23,078 nt of DNA from JBCCQH01 sp039024435 (GTDB taxonomy: Bacteria; Bacteroidota; Bacteroidia; J057; JADKCL01). How positions within the stretch are numbered: the stretch's first letter is position 1; each line of letters begins with the position of its first letter. The translations under genes were made by a program, and so were the position numbers. The notes under the pieces are model-generated. The model searched no databases. It was not told where the DNA came from and saw only the letters and a program-made list of their open reading frames with translations. This document shows positions 7,616-16,013 of this stretch, piece by piece. The stretch is taken from assembly GCA_039024435.1 (NCBI GenBank), contig JBCCQH010000117.1:1-23078 (forward strand), in the 5' to 3' direction.

Positions 7616-8545
7616 TTACCGCCACTTTACCGTGACAAACCGTGTGTTTTTTTTAAAGGATTCGGGGGTATGGGCCAGGATGGAGCGCCGCAGTTCGGTG
7701 AGCAGCCTTTCCTTGGTAAAGTGTTTGTGGACGACGATGCTGACCTCGCGGACCGGTTGAGGATCCTCAAAACGCACTACGTGTCCGGCGTCAGCATCGG
7801 CGTCAAAGGACAATTCGGGAATCAACGTGTAACCCGATACGCTCTGTACCATGCGCTTCAGCGTTTCGATGCTGCCCCCTTCCATGATTAAGTTGCCGGG
7901 ATTTTTCGATAAGTCAAATTGACAAACGTTCAGCGTTTGGTTTCGGAGGCAGTGTCCCTGGCGCATGAGCCACAGCCCTTCCGGTTGCAGGTCAGAGCTG
8001 TGGATCGGGCTCTTTTCCAGGATCGGCTGATCGGTATTCGCAAAAATCAAAAAGGGTTCATAGAACAGCGGAATCTCCCGGATGTTGGGCTCATTCAGGG
8101 GGGTTGCCAGCAGCCCGAGATCCAGTTGCTTTTGCTCCAGTTTTTCCATGATCCGCTCACTTTGCAGTTCCTCGATGACCAGCCGGGTGTCGGGGTGCTT
8201 TTCCAGAAAGTCCCCCACAAACAGGGGCAACAGGTTCGGCGCCAGTGTCGGGATGATTCCCAACCGAAATTCGCCGTCGATCCGGTCCCGTTCGTCATTT
8301 ACCAACTCCTTGAGCTCTTCGATTTCCCGCAAGATGCGCCGCGCTTTCTTGATGAATTCTGACCCAATGGGGGTTGGGACCAAGGGTTGCTGACTGCGAT
8401 CAAACAAGATGGTAGACATCTGCTCTTCCAACTTTTTGACCTGAATCGTCAAGGTAGGTTGCGAAACATGGCAACTCTCGGAGGCCCGGACAAAATGCCG
8501 GTGGGTGTCCAAAGCCACCACATATTGCAGTTGTTGCAGGGTCAT
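7616..8545 (-). CDS. oxyR: LysR-family peroxide sensor OxyR
   Basis: A 309-aa LysR-type transcription factor. The N-terminal winged helix-turn-helix covers about residues 1-60 (MTLQQLQYVVALD, ASESCHVSQPTLTIQVKKLE). The C-terminal substrate-like domain contains RQGHCLRNQTLNVCQF with Cys199 and Cys208. These are the same numbers and spacing as the redox disulfide pair of E. coli OxyR, which identifies it as a hydrogen-peroxide sensor rather than a generic LysR protein. It is divergent from katG, a classic OxyR target, across 277 bp. The start at 8545 matches the family N-terminus. Confidence 0.95.
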   Translation of the reverse strand: MTLQQLQYVVALDTHRHFVRASESCHVSQPTLTIQVKKLEEQMSTILFDRSQQPLVPTPIGSEFIKKARRILREIEELKELVNDERDRIDGEFRLGIIPTLAPNLLPLFVGDFLEKHPDTRLVIEELQSERIMEKLEQKQLDLGLLATPLNEPNIREIPLFYEPFLIFANTDQPILEKSPIHSSDLQPEGLWLMRQGHCLRNQTLNVCQFDLSKNPGNLIMEGGSIETLKRMVQSVSGYTLIPELSFDADADAGHVVRFEDPQPVREVSIVVHKHFTKERLLTELRRSILAHTPESFKKNTRFVTVKWR

Positions 8546-8822
8546 ATTTATATTTTAAATATTGCTGGTGAAATTATCTATTTGATAAATATCGCAAACT
8601 ATTACATATTTGATAGGCAAATAGGAAAGAACCATTTTCTGGCGGATCCATTCACAAAAGAAGTTGAACCCATCGTCTGGAAAACCAATACTGCATTTAC
8701 GCCTTTAGGAGCCGGTTTCCGAGGTTGAATCGTGAAACAATTAGCGGAACATTGCTCTTATTTATAATAGTTGAACTTTAATCATTTTCTCATTTCGGAA
8801 TTGCCAAAAACTAAATTTTCTT
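8546..8822. promoter_or_regulatory. oxyR-katG divergent regulatory region
   Basis: A 277-bp AT-rich region between two divergent start codons, markedly more AT-rich than its surroundings. TATTTGATA occurs twice as a direct repeat (8579-8587 and 8607-8615, 28 bp apart). The segment 8575-8593 holds TATC/GATA half-sites resembling the ATAG/CTAT elements of OxyR operators, but spacing does not match the canonical N7 pattern. A TATAAT is at 8763-8768, toward katG. The region probably binds OxyR; the exact operator is not proven. Confidence 0.6.
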
Positions 8823-11045
8823 ATGTATCCTGAAAACAACAGCAACAACGAAGCCAAAGCGGATCGTTTAGCGAAATGTCCCTATCTAGGGGGCAAGCTA
8901 TACAATGGCGCGGGTATGGGCATGACTAACCGCGACTGGTGGCCCGATCAACTCCGGCTGAACATCTTGCGTCAGCACTCAAGTCTGTCTGACCCGATGG
9001 AAGAAGGGTTTGACTACGCCGAAGAATTCAAAACGCTGGACTACGCCGCTCTGAAAAAAGACTTGGTCGATCTGATGACCGACTCGCAAGATTGGTGGCC
9101 GGCCGACTGGGGACACTACGGTCCTTTTTTCGTGCGGATGACCTGGCACAGTGCCGGTACTTACCGCATCCACGACGGCCGTGGCGGTGGCGGAGCCGGC
9201 ATGCAGCGTTTCGCTCCGCTGAATAGCTGGCCGGACAACACCAACCTGGACAAGGCGCGAATGCTGCTCTGGCCAATCAAGCAGAAGTATGGTCGCAAAA
9301 TCTCCTGGGCGGACCTGATGATCATCACCGGCAATGTCGCGATGGAATCGATGGGCTTCAAAACCTTTGGATTTGGTGGCGGTCGCGCCGACGTCTGGGA
9401 AGCCGAAGAGGATGTCTACTGGGGCCCGGAAACCGACTGGCTCGGGGATAAGCGTTACACGGAGGACCGCGAACTGGAAGCGCCGCTCGGTGCGGTACAA
9501 ATGGGTTTGATCTACGTCAATCCGGAAGGGCCGAATGGCCATCCCGACCCGATTGCTTCCGCCCGCGACATTCGCGAAACGTTTGGCCGGATGGCCATGA
9601 ACGATGAAGAGACGGTTGCCTTGATCGCCGGTGGTCACACCTTCGGGAAGACCCACGGCGCCGCCGATCCCGACCAGCATGTCGGCCGCGAGCCCGCGGG
9701 TGCTGGCATTGAGCAGCAGGGCATGGGCTGGCAAAACTCCTTTGGTTCGGGGCACGGACCCAACACGATTACCAGCGGCCTGGAGGGTGCCTGGACTTCG
9801 ACGCCGACCCAGTGGAGCAATCAGTATTTTGAAAATCTGTTCAAGTACGAGTGGGAGTTGACCACGAGTCCAGCCGGCGCCCACCAGTGGAAGCCCAAGT
9901 TTGATGCGGGTGCAGGAACCGTTCCGGACGCCCACATTGCCGGCAAAAACCACGCCCCTTTCATGCTCACAACTGACCTCGCGCTGCGCATGGATCCGGC
10001 TTACGAAAAAATCTCCCGCCGCTTCCTCGAAAACCCGGATGAGTTTGCCGACGCATTTGCCCGCGCTTGGTTCAAGCTCACCCACCGCGACATGGGGCCC
10101 AAGAACCGCTACCTGGGACCGGAAGTACCCGCCGAAGATTTGATCTGGCAGGATCCGGTTCCCGCCGTGACCCACGAAATGATCAACGACACCGACGTAT
10201 CCGAGTTGAAGAACCGCGTACTGGCGGCGGGCCTGACGGTCTCCGAACTGGTTTCGACGGCTTGGGCCTCGGCCTACAGCTTCCGGAACTCGGACAAGCG
10301 CGGAGGTACCAACGGGGGCCGCGTGCGCCTCGCTCCGCAAAACTCTTGGGATGTCAATCAGCCAGAACAGCTCAGTCGCGTACTCGGCGTACTGGAAGCC
10401 ATCCGCTCCGAATTCAACGCGGCACAGGCCGGCGACAAGCAGGTCTCGATGGCGGATATGATCGTCCTCGGCGGTGCGGCCGGCGTAGAGCAAGCCGCCC
10501 GGAATGGGGGTCACGAAATCACGGTGCCCTTCACCCCGGGTCGGGGCGATGCCTCGCAGGCGCAAACGGACGTGGAATCCTTCGGTCACCTGGAGCCCGT
10601 CGCCGACGGCTTCCGGAACTACCGCAAAGAGCATCCGGTGCGCACTGAAGAACTGTTGGTCGACAAGGCGCAGTTGCTCACCCTGACCGCTCCAGAAATG
10701 ACGGTGCTGGTCGGTGGTATGCGGGTACTCGGTACCAATTACGACGGTTCGCAGCATGGCGTCTTCACCGAAAACGTGGAAACCCTCAGCAACGACTTCT
10801 TTGTGAATCTGCTCACGCCACGTACCGTTTGGACGCCGGTGGACGATACAAAGGAAATTTTTGAAGGTCGGGATCGCAGCACCGGTGCCCCCCAGTGGAC
10901 CGGGACGCGGGCGGACTTGGTGTTTGGCTCGAATTCTGAATTGCGCGCCATCGCCGAAGTCTACGCCACCGACGATGCGAAAAAGAAGTTTGTGAACGAC
11001 TTCGTCGCCGCTTGGGTGAAAGTGATGAATCTGGATCGCTTCTAA
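8823..11045 (+). CDS. katG: Catalase-peroxidase KatG
   Basis: A 740-aa bifunctional haem catalase-peroxidase that destroys hydrogen peroxide; full length for the family. The distal pocket is RMTWHSAGTYR with Arg105, Trp108 and His109. The Met-Tyr-Trp cofactor would be Trp108, Tyr231 (LIYVNPEGPNG) and Met257 (ETFGRM). The proximal haem ligand is His272 in AGGHTFGKTHGA. The C-terminal non-haem domain is present to the end. No signal peptide is seen, so the enzyme is probably cytoplasmic. Its position opposite oxyR suggests peroxide-inducible expression. The gene ends in a strong intrinsic terminator at 11081-11109. Confidence 0.98.
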   Translation: MYPENNSNNEAKADRLAKCPYLGGKLYNGAGMGMTNRDWWPDQLRLNILRQHSSLSDPMEEGFDYAEEFKTLDYAALKKDLVDLMTDSQDWWPADWGHYGPFFVRMTWHSAGTYRIHDGRGGGGAGMQRFAPLNSWPDNTNLDKARMLLWPIKQKYGRKISWADLMIITGNVAMESMGFKTFGFGGGRADVWEAEEDVYWGPETDWLGDKRYTEDRELEAPLGAVQMGLIYVNPEGPNGHPDPIASARDIRETFGRMAMNDEETVALIAGGHTFGKTHGAADPDQHVGREPAGAGIEQQGMGWQNSFGSGHGPNTITSGLEGAWTSTPTQWSNQYFENLFKYEWELTTSPAGAHQWKPKFDAGAGTVPDAHIAGKNHAPFMLTTDLALRMDPAYEKISRRFLENPDEFADAFARAWFKLTHRDMGPKNRYLGPEVPAEDLIWQDPVPAVTHEMINDTDVSELKNRVLAAGLTVSELVSTAWASAYSFRNSDKRGGTNGGRVRLAPQNSWDVNQPEQLSRVLGVLEAIRSEFNAAQAGDKQVSMADMIVLGGAAGVEQAARNGGHEITVPFTPGRGDASQAQTDVESFGHLEPVADGFRNYRKEHPVRTEELLVDKAQLLTLTAPEMTVLVGGMRVLGTNYDGSQHGVFTENVETLSNDFFVNLLTPRTVWTPVDDTKEIFEGRDRSTGAPQWTGTRADLVFGSNSELRAIAEVYATDDAKKKFVNDFVAAWVKVMNLDRF

Positions 11046-11080
11046 GCGCAGTCCCTCGCCGCAAGGCGCACAAAAGTAAG

Positions 11081-11109
11081 AAAGCGGCTCCGTGAGGGGC
11101 CGCTTTTTT
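11081..11109 (+). terminator. Intrinsic terminator of katG
   Basis: A hairpin AAGCGGCTCC-GTGA-GGGGCCGCTT with one G-T pair is followed by a run of T's. It starts about 36 nt after the katG stop codon. The remaining gap to 11287 shows no gene. Confidence 0.85.
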
Positions 11110-11287
11110 GGTTATGGTAAACGAACTTTCCGAAAAACGGAAAAGAAAAATCGCCGTGTTTTTGATTCAGTTGGATCCATTTAGGAATATTTCGGTTATT
11201 TTACATTTTATGTCACTGGGATAGGACCGCCAACGCTGAAACAGATTTCGCGTATCCTGGGGCCAGGTAGTCAACGATCCTGAGAAA

Positions 11288-11668
11288 ATGGTCGCAAAAG
11301 AAATGGAGCAGCCGAAAATCGCGAACCCAGAGCGCGAGGCACAATCGTTTTTCAACGAGAATTTAAGCTTTACTCGATTCGGTCAGATAACCTCAGAAAA
11401 TGAACGCCTGAAGCACACGATTGCCAAGTGCAATTTGAACCGCGATGATTTGGTAAAGCTGCGGGCCAAGGTGATCACCGATTTGAAAAACGACATCTTG
11501 CGTTCCAAGTACTCCTATCAGCGGGATCAGAACAAGCAAGAGTACGACAACCGAATACTGGACATCTTTCAAGCTCAGATCGGTAAAATTATTGTCAATG
11601 AAGCCTACACTGCCTTGCGCCGGTTCTTGGTGGCCGAGCGCCAGGCGGTCATTTCGGCAGCGGAATAA
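11288..11668 (+). CDS. Hypothetical helical protein
   Basis: A 126-aa charged protein that I do not recognise. It has no signal peptide or membrane segment. Much of it (about residues 36-120) reads as long amphipathic helix, for example ENERLKHTIAKCNL and LRAKVITDLKNDILRSKY. Coiled-coil or all-helical structure is therefore likely. ATG 11303 (MEQPKIANPE) is an alternative start. Isolated, with a hairpin downstream at 11730-11746. The composition supports a real gene, but the opposite strand also holds open frames, so it is less certain than its neighbours. Confidence 0.6.
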   Translation: MVAKEMEQPKIANPEREAQSFFNENLSFTRFGQITSENERLKHTIAKCNLNRDDLVKLRAKVITDLKNDILRSKYSYQRDQNKQEYDNRILDIFQAQIGKIIVNEAYTALRRFLVAERQAVISAAE

Positions 11669-11729
11669 ATGCAAGGAATCGGCGCTGCAGAGCTTACCCC
11701 CTGACCATTAAGCTCCGTCTACCCCCCCA

Positions 11730-11746
11730 GGGCAAAAAATTTGCCC
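11730..11746. terminator. Perfect 7-bp hairpin, possible terminator
   Basis: GGGCAAA-AAA-TTTGCCC is a perfect stem with a 3-nt loop, lying about 60 nt after the hypothetical gene and 65 nt before the T9SS cargo gene. No T run follows on the plus strand, so its role as a terminator is unproven. Confidence 0.35.
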
Positions 11747-11811
11747 CGCCGCCCTACATTGAATTATCCCCCTACCTTCCGTAATTTTCATTTTCATTTG
11801 CGGAGCGATTT

Positions 11812-14800
11812 ATGGGGACTAATTCAAAGACGACCATTGCCTTGCGTACCACCAAAGCGTTGCTGTTCAGTGCGGTATTTCTGCTGGCGGCGATCCGGGT
11901 TGAGGCCACCCACATCGTCGGAGCGGAGATGTGGTACGAGTGCCTCAGCGCCCAGACCAATCGCTACCGCATCAACCTCAAGCTCTACCGCGATTGCCTG
12001 AACGGGCAAGCCGAATACGATCCCACCATTTCCATTTTCATCTTCCAGTCCAATGACCCCTCGCAGGTCCGCGTGGTGGACTTCATCTTGCAGCCCCCAT
12101 CAAACATCCCGGCCCCAACCTGGAGCCAATGCACCGGCACCATTTATCCCCTCTGTGTGGAAGAGGGGCTGTATTCTGGAACGGTAACTCTGCCTCCGAT
12201 TCCCGGCGGTTACGACGTCGGCTGGGCGCGCTGTTGTCGGAATTTCAACATCGACAACTTGTTCAACCCCGGTGACCAAGGGGTCACTTTTGTGAACCAC
12301 ATTCCGGGACCGGACGAGGCGGTGTGCAACAACATGCCCACCTTCAACAACACAATTCCGATTTTTATTTGTGTCGATGAGGAGTTCGTGTTTGACCACA
12401 GCGCGACCGACGTCGACGGGGATTCGCTGGTCTACTCGATGAGCCGCCCGTTTGACGGGCTCAATTTTCAAGGCTTTGGGGCGGGCAATGCCCAGCCCGG
12501 TTCCAACGATCCGGTGGTCTCCATCGCCAATCCCATGGGCCCGCCGCCCTACCGATCCGTGATTTATTCCAGTCCTTCCTTTAGTCCGGCCGGACCTTTT
12601 GGGCCGCAATCTGCATCGATTGATCCGCAGACGGGCCTGCTCCGGGTGCGTGCCCCCAATACTGGCGTCTACGTGGTAGCCATTTCCGTATTTGAGTACC
12701 GGGACGGCGTCCTGTTGTCGGAAAACAAGCGCGACGTCCAAATCCACGTGGTTCCCTGCCTGCCGCAAAACGATCCGCCGGTGATTTCGCACATCTTCCA
12801 GCCGGGCGATATCGTTGTGGGCGACACCATCATCCTCAGTGCCATTGATACTTCTTGCTACACGGTAGAAGTCCGGGATACGAACAACAACCCCATCATC
12901 GCGACCCCGGTTTCGGCCATCTTTTCCGGTCCCAATCCTCCCTCGGTCACCCAAACCGGCACCAGCCCCCTCACGCTGGATGTCTGCTGGAATTCGACCT
13001 GTGACTTCGCGAATTCTACCGTGGAACTGGTCATTCAGGCCTGGGACCAAAGCAACTGCCCCATTTACAATCCGGCTTACGACACAGTGTTTATCCGGAT
13101 CGAGCCACCCGTCAATGTGGTCCCTGTAGTGGGACACCAGTTGCCCCTCAACAATCCTGCGGGGCCGGACACCCTGGTAATCGAATTTGATTCGACCGAT
13201 TGCTGGACCATGTGGGTCGCCGATACGGCGAATACCGGCGTGCCGCCCAGCTTTTCTTATGTAGTGGAGGAGATCGGAAATTCGACCCCCACCGGCATCA
13301 CGATGAACATCGCGCCCGATTTGAGCTTCCAGGACAGCATCCCCCTGGAATTTTGCTGGACCCCCGGCTGTGACAACGTGGAGAAGCTCTACCGGGTGAT
13401 ATTGCGGGGGGTAATGGACAATGCTTGCCCGCCCAATAACCGCGATTGGGACACGGTTTACATCTCCGTACCGGGAATTCCCAATCCGCCCCCGGTCACC
13501 ACGCCCGACCTGACGGGCAATCTGTTCAGCAACGATACGGTGTTCATTGACGTCCACGAAGACTTGTGCTTTCTCGTCACGGTCCAGGATACATTTCCGG
13601 CGGTGGACCTGGACCTGAATGCGACGCTGGAAGCGACCGATAGCCAGCCCACTGGCGGCGTACTCCCCACAGCCCTGGTGCTTAACGATCAAGACAGCTT
13701 GTTGGTCGAGATTTGTTGGTACCCGACGTGTGACAATATCAACCGGACTTTCCGTTACATTCTGGAGGGGGTGCAGGAAAATGATTGTGGGCAATTTGCC
13801 CAGAGCCGCGACACGGTCTACATCGTCGTCAATGAAATCATCAATCCCCCGCCGGTCATCTCCCACAGTTTCCTGCCCGGCTACGAAGTCGATGGCGACA
13901 CCATCATCATCGCCGCGGACAGTGCGGCCTGTTATGAATTTACCCTGCGCGACAGCGGCGACAATACTTTCCTGGTGATCGAAGCCTATACCGAACTGCT
14001 GGCGACGCTGGACCGCACGTTCCAACAAGTAGACATCACCCTCACCGATTCCACCGATACTTTACTGGCCGGGGAAGTGTGCTTCGTTCCGGGTTGTGAT
14101 TTCCTGGACCAAACCCTGCAGGTCATCCTGGTGGGGCGCGATACCTTTGACTGTCGGCCTTCAAACTGGGTCTACGATACCACCTACGTGCGGGTGGTGG
14201 AGCCATTTAACAATCCCCCGACGATCCAAACCTTCCTCGGGGGGCTGCCGACTTCCGGCGGGGTAGTCGAGGTGGAGCCGCGCGGTGAGCCGTACTGCTA
14301 CCGGGTGGAAATTACCGATCCGGACCTGGATGCGGCGGCCCTGACTGCGGAAGGGGTTTCGGAGATATTTGGGGATCCTTGGCGCTACGGAAATTCGGCG
14401 ACGATAACTGCTTCCGGCACCAACCCCTTGATATTGGAGGTGTGCTGGGCGCCGAGTTGTTACGATTCGGGCAAGGAATTCGAATTGCGGATTTGCGGCC
14501 GGGACACTTCCCGGTGCGGCCTGACCGAGGAAGTGTGCGACGCGGTGACCTTCCGGGTACGTGACTGCTCGATTGAAGTGCAAAATGTATTTACTCCGAA
14601 CAACGACGGCATCAACGACGATTTCATTCCTTTCCAGGTCTCCGGAGTGGAGTATTACCGCTTGCAGGTATTTGACCGTTGGGGCAAAGAAGTCTACCAA
14701 GGTCGGAGCGGCACCTGGGACGGCACTCTCGGCGGGGGCGGTGGTCAGGCGATGCCGGAAGGTGTGTACTATTACATTTTTGAGTACCAGTTCTGGTCCG

Positions 14801-14856
14801 CACTTGGGGTGCCCCTGAAAGACACCAAGGTGGGCTGGGTAACCTTGTTGCGGTAA
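11812..14856 (+). CDS. Large secreted protein with type B T9SS sorting domain
   Basis: A 1014-aa exported protein. Residues 1-32 form a signal peptide (basic start, then LLFSAVFLLAAIRVEA), cleaved before THIVGAEMWYECL. An N-terminal domain (about 33-315) carries the YRDC and WARCCRNFNI motifs common in secreted Bacteroidota proteins. Residues 321-918 hold five related modules. Residues 919-1014 are the gliding motility-associated C-terminal domain (VQNVFTPNNDGINDDF, then FDRWGKEVYQ), the type B sorting signal of the type IX secretion system. The protein is therefore expected to cross the outer membrane by T9SS and be attached or released at the surface. A GGAG at 11802-11805 is an unusually good Shine-Dalgarno for this window. 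Function beyond secretion is unknown; adhesion is only a guess. Confidence 0.93.
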   Translation: MGTNSKTTIALRTTKALLFSAVFLLAAIRVEATHIVGAEMWYECLSAQTNRYRINLKLYRDCLNGQAEYDPTISIFIFQSNDPSQVRVVDFILQPPSNIPAPTWSQCTGTIYPLCVEEGLYSGTVTLPPIPGGYDVGWARCCRNFNIDNLFNPGDQGVTFVNHIPGPDEAVCNNMPTFNNTIPIFICVDEEFVFDHSATDVDGDSLVYSMSRPFDGLNFQGFGAGNAQPGSNDPVVSIANPMGPPPYRSVIYSSPSFSPAGPFGPQSASIDPQTGLLRVRAPNTGVYVVAISVFEYRDGVLLSENKRDVQIHVVPCLPQNDPPVISHIFQPGDIVVGDTIILSAIDTSCYTVEVRDTNNNPIIATPVSAIFSGPNPPSVTQTGTSPLTLDVCWNSTCDFANSTVELVIQAWDQSNCPIYNPAYDTVFIRIEPPVNVVPVVGHQLPLNNPAGPDTLVIEFDSTDCWTMWVADTANTGVPPSFSYVVEEIGNSTPTGITMNIAPDLSFQDSIPLEFCWTPGCDNVEKLYRVILRGVMDNACPPNNRDWDTVYISVPGIPNPPPVTTPDLTGNLFSNDTVFIDVHEDLCFLVTVQDTFPAVDLDLNATLEATDSQPTGGVLPTALVLNDQDSLLVEICWYPTCDNINRTFRYILEGVQENDCGQFAQSRDTVYIVVNEIINPPPVISHSFLPGYEVDGDTIIIAADSAACYEFTLRDSGDNTFLVIEAYTELLATLDRTFQQVDITLTDSTDTLLAGEVCFVPGCDFLDQTLQVILVGRDTFDCRPSNWVYDTTYVRVVEPFNNPPTIQTFLGGLPTSGGVVEVEPRGEPYCYRVEITDPDLDAAALTAEGVSEIFGDPWRYGNSATITASGTNPLILEVCWAPSCYDSGKEFELRICGRDTSRCGLTEEVCDAVTFRVRDCSIEVQNVFTPNNDGINDDFIPFQVSGVEYYRLQVFDRWGKEVYQGRSGTWDGTLGGGGGQAMPEGVYYYIFEYQFWSALGVPLKDTKVGWVTLLR
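12772..14565 (+). repeat. Five tandem Cys-containing modules within the T9SS cargo
   Basis: The encoded residues 321-918 divide into five modules of about 115-125 aa, starting near residues 321, 433, 557, 677 and 799. Most share a PPVISH-like opening, GDTI or DTVFI strands, a (V/I/F)C(W/F)xPxC motif, a D-x-x-x-C motif and a DTVYIxV closing strand. The modules are diverged at DNA level. They look like Ig/PKD-like beta sandwiches with a conserved disulfide, but I cannot name the family. Confidence 0.75.
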
Positions 14857-14880
14857 AAAGCTCCACCGAGGCGTTTTTTA
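14856..14880 (+). terminator. Weak terminator-like structure after the T9SS cargo gene
   Basis: AAAAAGCTC-CACC-GAGGCGTTTTTT directly follows the stop codon. The CTC/GAG stem and A/T-tract arms pair with a bulged G, and six T's follow. Imperfect, but well placed. Confidence 0.45.
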
Positions 14881-14975
14881 CCCTTGGCCGTTGTTTTTGG
14901 GAAGTCGGGGCTGGGGGCATGCAACCCTCGATTGTTGGGGATTGTCTGTATATTTGAATTGACCCCTCGAAGGGG

Positions 14976-15098
14976 ATTTAAAATTGATTTGTGAAGTTTG
15001 CTAACCCAGATTTTTGCGTCCCGCCAAGCTCACCGTAAAGTTGATCGCGTAATGGGAGGAGAAAATGGCCTCGCACAATCACCGAATCGAATTTAAAC
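14976..15098. repeat. Palindromic repeat element, copy 1
   Basis: The ends form an inverted repeat: TTTAAAATTGATTTGTGA on the left pairs with ATCACCGAATCGAATTTAAA on the right. Interior segments (GTTTGCTA, CAGATTTTTGCGTC, AAGCTCA, GAGAAAATGGC, GCACAATCAC) align with the element at 22958-23078. This copy seems to lack about 20 nt of the right half. It is non-coding and looks like a MITE- or REP-like dispersed element. The rest of the 14881-15213 gap shows no gene. Confidence 0.6.
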
Positions 15099-15213
15099 TG
15101 CCTCTACCTTGAAATGTTGACAAAAGGATGCGGTTTCCCGTGGTTTCGCGAAGGTGAAATCCGCGGGTACCGGTGTCACCTTTGCCGCGATTTTTTTGTA
15201 ATTTCCGGGAACA

Positions 15214-15948
15214 ATGAAAATGCTGAATCAACTCGGCGAATTTGGATATCTTGGTTATCAAGTGGCGGCGAATCTGCGCTATTCCATTCGGGACCGGCGT
15301 CGCTTGTGGTTCCAGATGGACCACGTGGGGGTCAATTCGATTCCTTTGGTGTTGCTGGTGGGGTTTTTTGCCGGAGCAATCATTGCCTGGCAGGGTGCTT
15401 ACCAATTTCGCGGAATGGTGTCGCTCGACGTCTTGGGGGGACAAGCCTCGCGGGTGATCGTGATGGAAATGGGACCGGTGCTGACCGCGCTGGTGATCGC
15501 GGGGCGAATCGGGGCTTCGATGACGGCGGAAATCGGAACGATGCGGGTGACCGAGCAGGTAGATGCCTTGCGGACCATGGCGCTGGATCCGGTGCGGTAC
15601 ATCGTACTGCCGCGGTTTTTGGCCTTGAGTCTGATGATGCCCATCCTCACGGTGTTTTCAAACCTCGTGGGTATCCTCGGCTGTTACCTCGTATCGCGCT
15701 ATTTTCTGGACATTACCCGGCAGACCTTTTTTGCTTCGATTAAGACATTTTTGGAGTTGCCGGATCTAACGGGCGGACTCGTTAAGGCGCTGATATTCGG
15801 GATGTTAATCTCATTAATTGGGTGTCACAAAGGTTTGTCCACAGCGGGGGGAGCCAGGGGGGTAGGCCGGTCGACCATCGCATCCTTCGTTCTTTCAGCC
15901 ATATTTATCCTCGTTGGGGATTTTTTCCTGTGGCTTATCTTGTTCTAG
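15214..15948 (+). CDS. mlaE: MlaE-family ABC transporter permease
   Basis: A 244-aa integral inner-membrane protein of the MlaE/YrbE family, the permease of an MCE-type phospholipid transporter of the envelope. The family core is intact: VGVNSIPLVLLVGFFAGAI, GPVLTALVIAGRIGAS, then AEIGTMRVTEQVDAL with the hallmark Glu. Several hydrophobic segments follow, including SLMMPILTVFSNLVGILG and the C-terminal SFVLSAIFILVGDFFLWLIL. Its usual partners, an ABC ATPase (MlaF) and an MCE protein (MlaD), are not next to it. The second Met (15220) is an alternative start. A TAATTTCC box at about 15201-15208 lies just before the ATG. Confidence 0.92.
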   Translation: MKMLNQLGEFGYLGYQVAANLRYSIRDRRRLWFQMDHVGVNSIPLVLLVGFFAGAIIAWQGAYQFRGMVSLDVLGGQASRVIVMEMGPVLTALVIAGRIGASMTAEIGTMRVTEQVDALRTMALDPVRYIVLPRFLALSLMMPILTVFSNLVGILGCYLVSRYFLDITRQTFFASIKTFLELPDLTGGLVKALIFGMLISLIGCHKGLSTAGGARGVGRSTIASFVLSAIFILVGDFFLWLILF

Positions 15949-15955
15949 CGTTTGT

Positions 15956-15975
15956 AGGAAAACCCGGATTTTCCT
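15956..15975. terminator. 7-bp hairpin between mlaE and the porE-like gene
   Basis: AGGAAAA-CCCGGA-TTTTCCT is a perfect stem that starts 7 nt after the mlaE stop. No T run follows, so it may be an attenuating or mRNA-stabilising hairpin instead of a full terminator. A TAAATTTT box follows at 15987-15994 and could be a promoter for the next gene. Confidence 0.4.
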
Positions 15976-16013
15976 AAGTTTGTTGATAAATTTTACACGA
16001 ACACCCACCTGGG

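Noticed and set aside
8979..10757. 592-codon open frame on the minus strand
   Set aside because: It lies fully inside katG and is an antisense shadow caused by the GC-rich codon use of that gene.
12100..14028. 642-codon open frame on the minus strand
   Set aside because: It is antisense to the T9SS cargo gene, whose signal peptide, modules and sorting domain are intact. Its Arg/His-rich composition is shadow-like.
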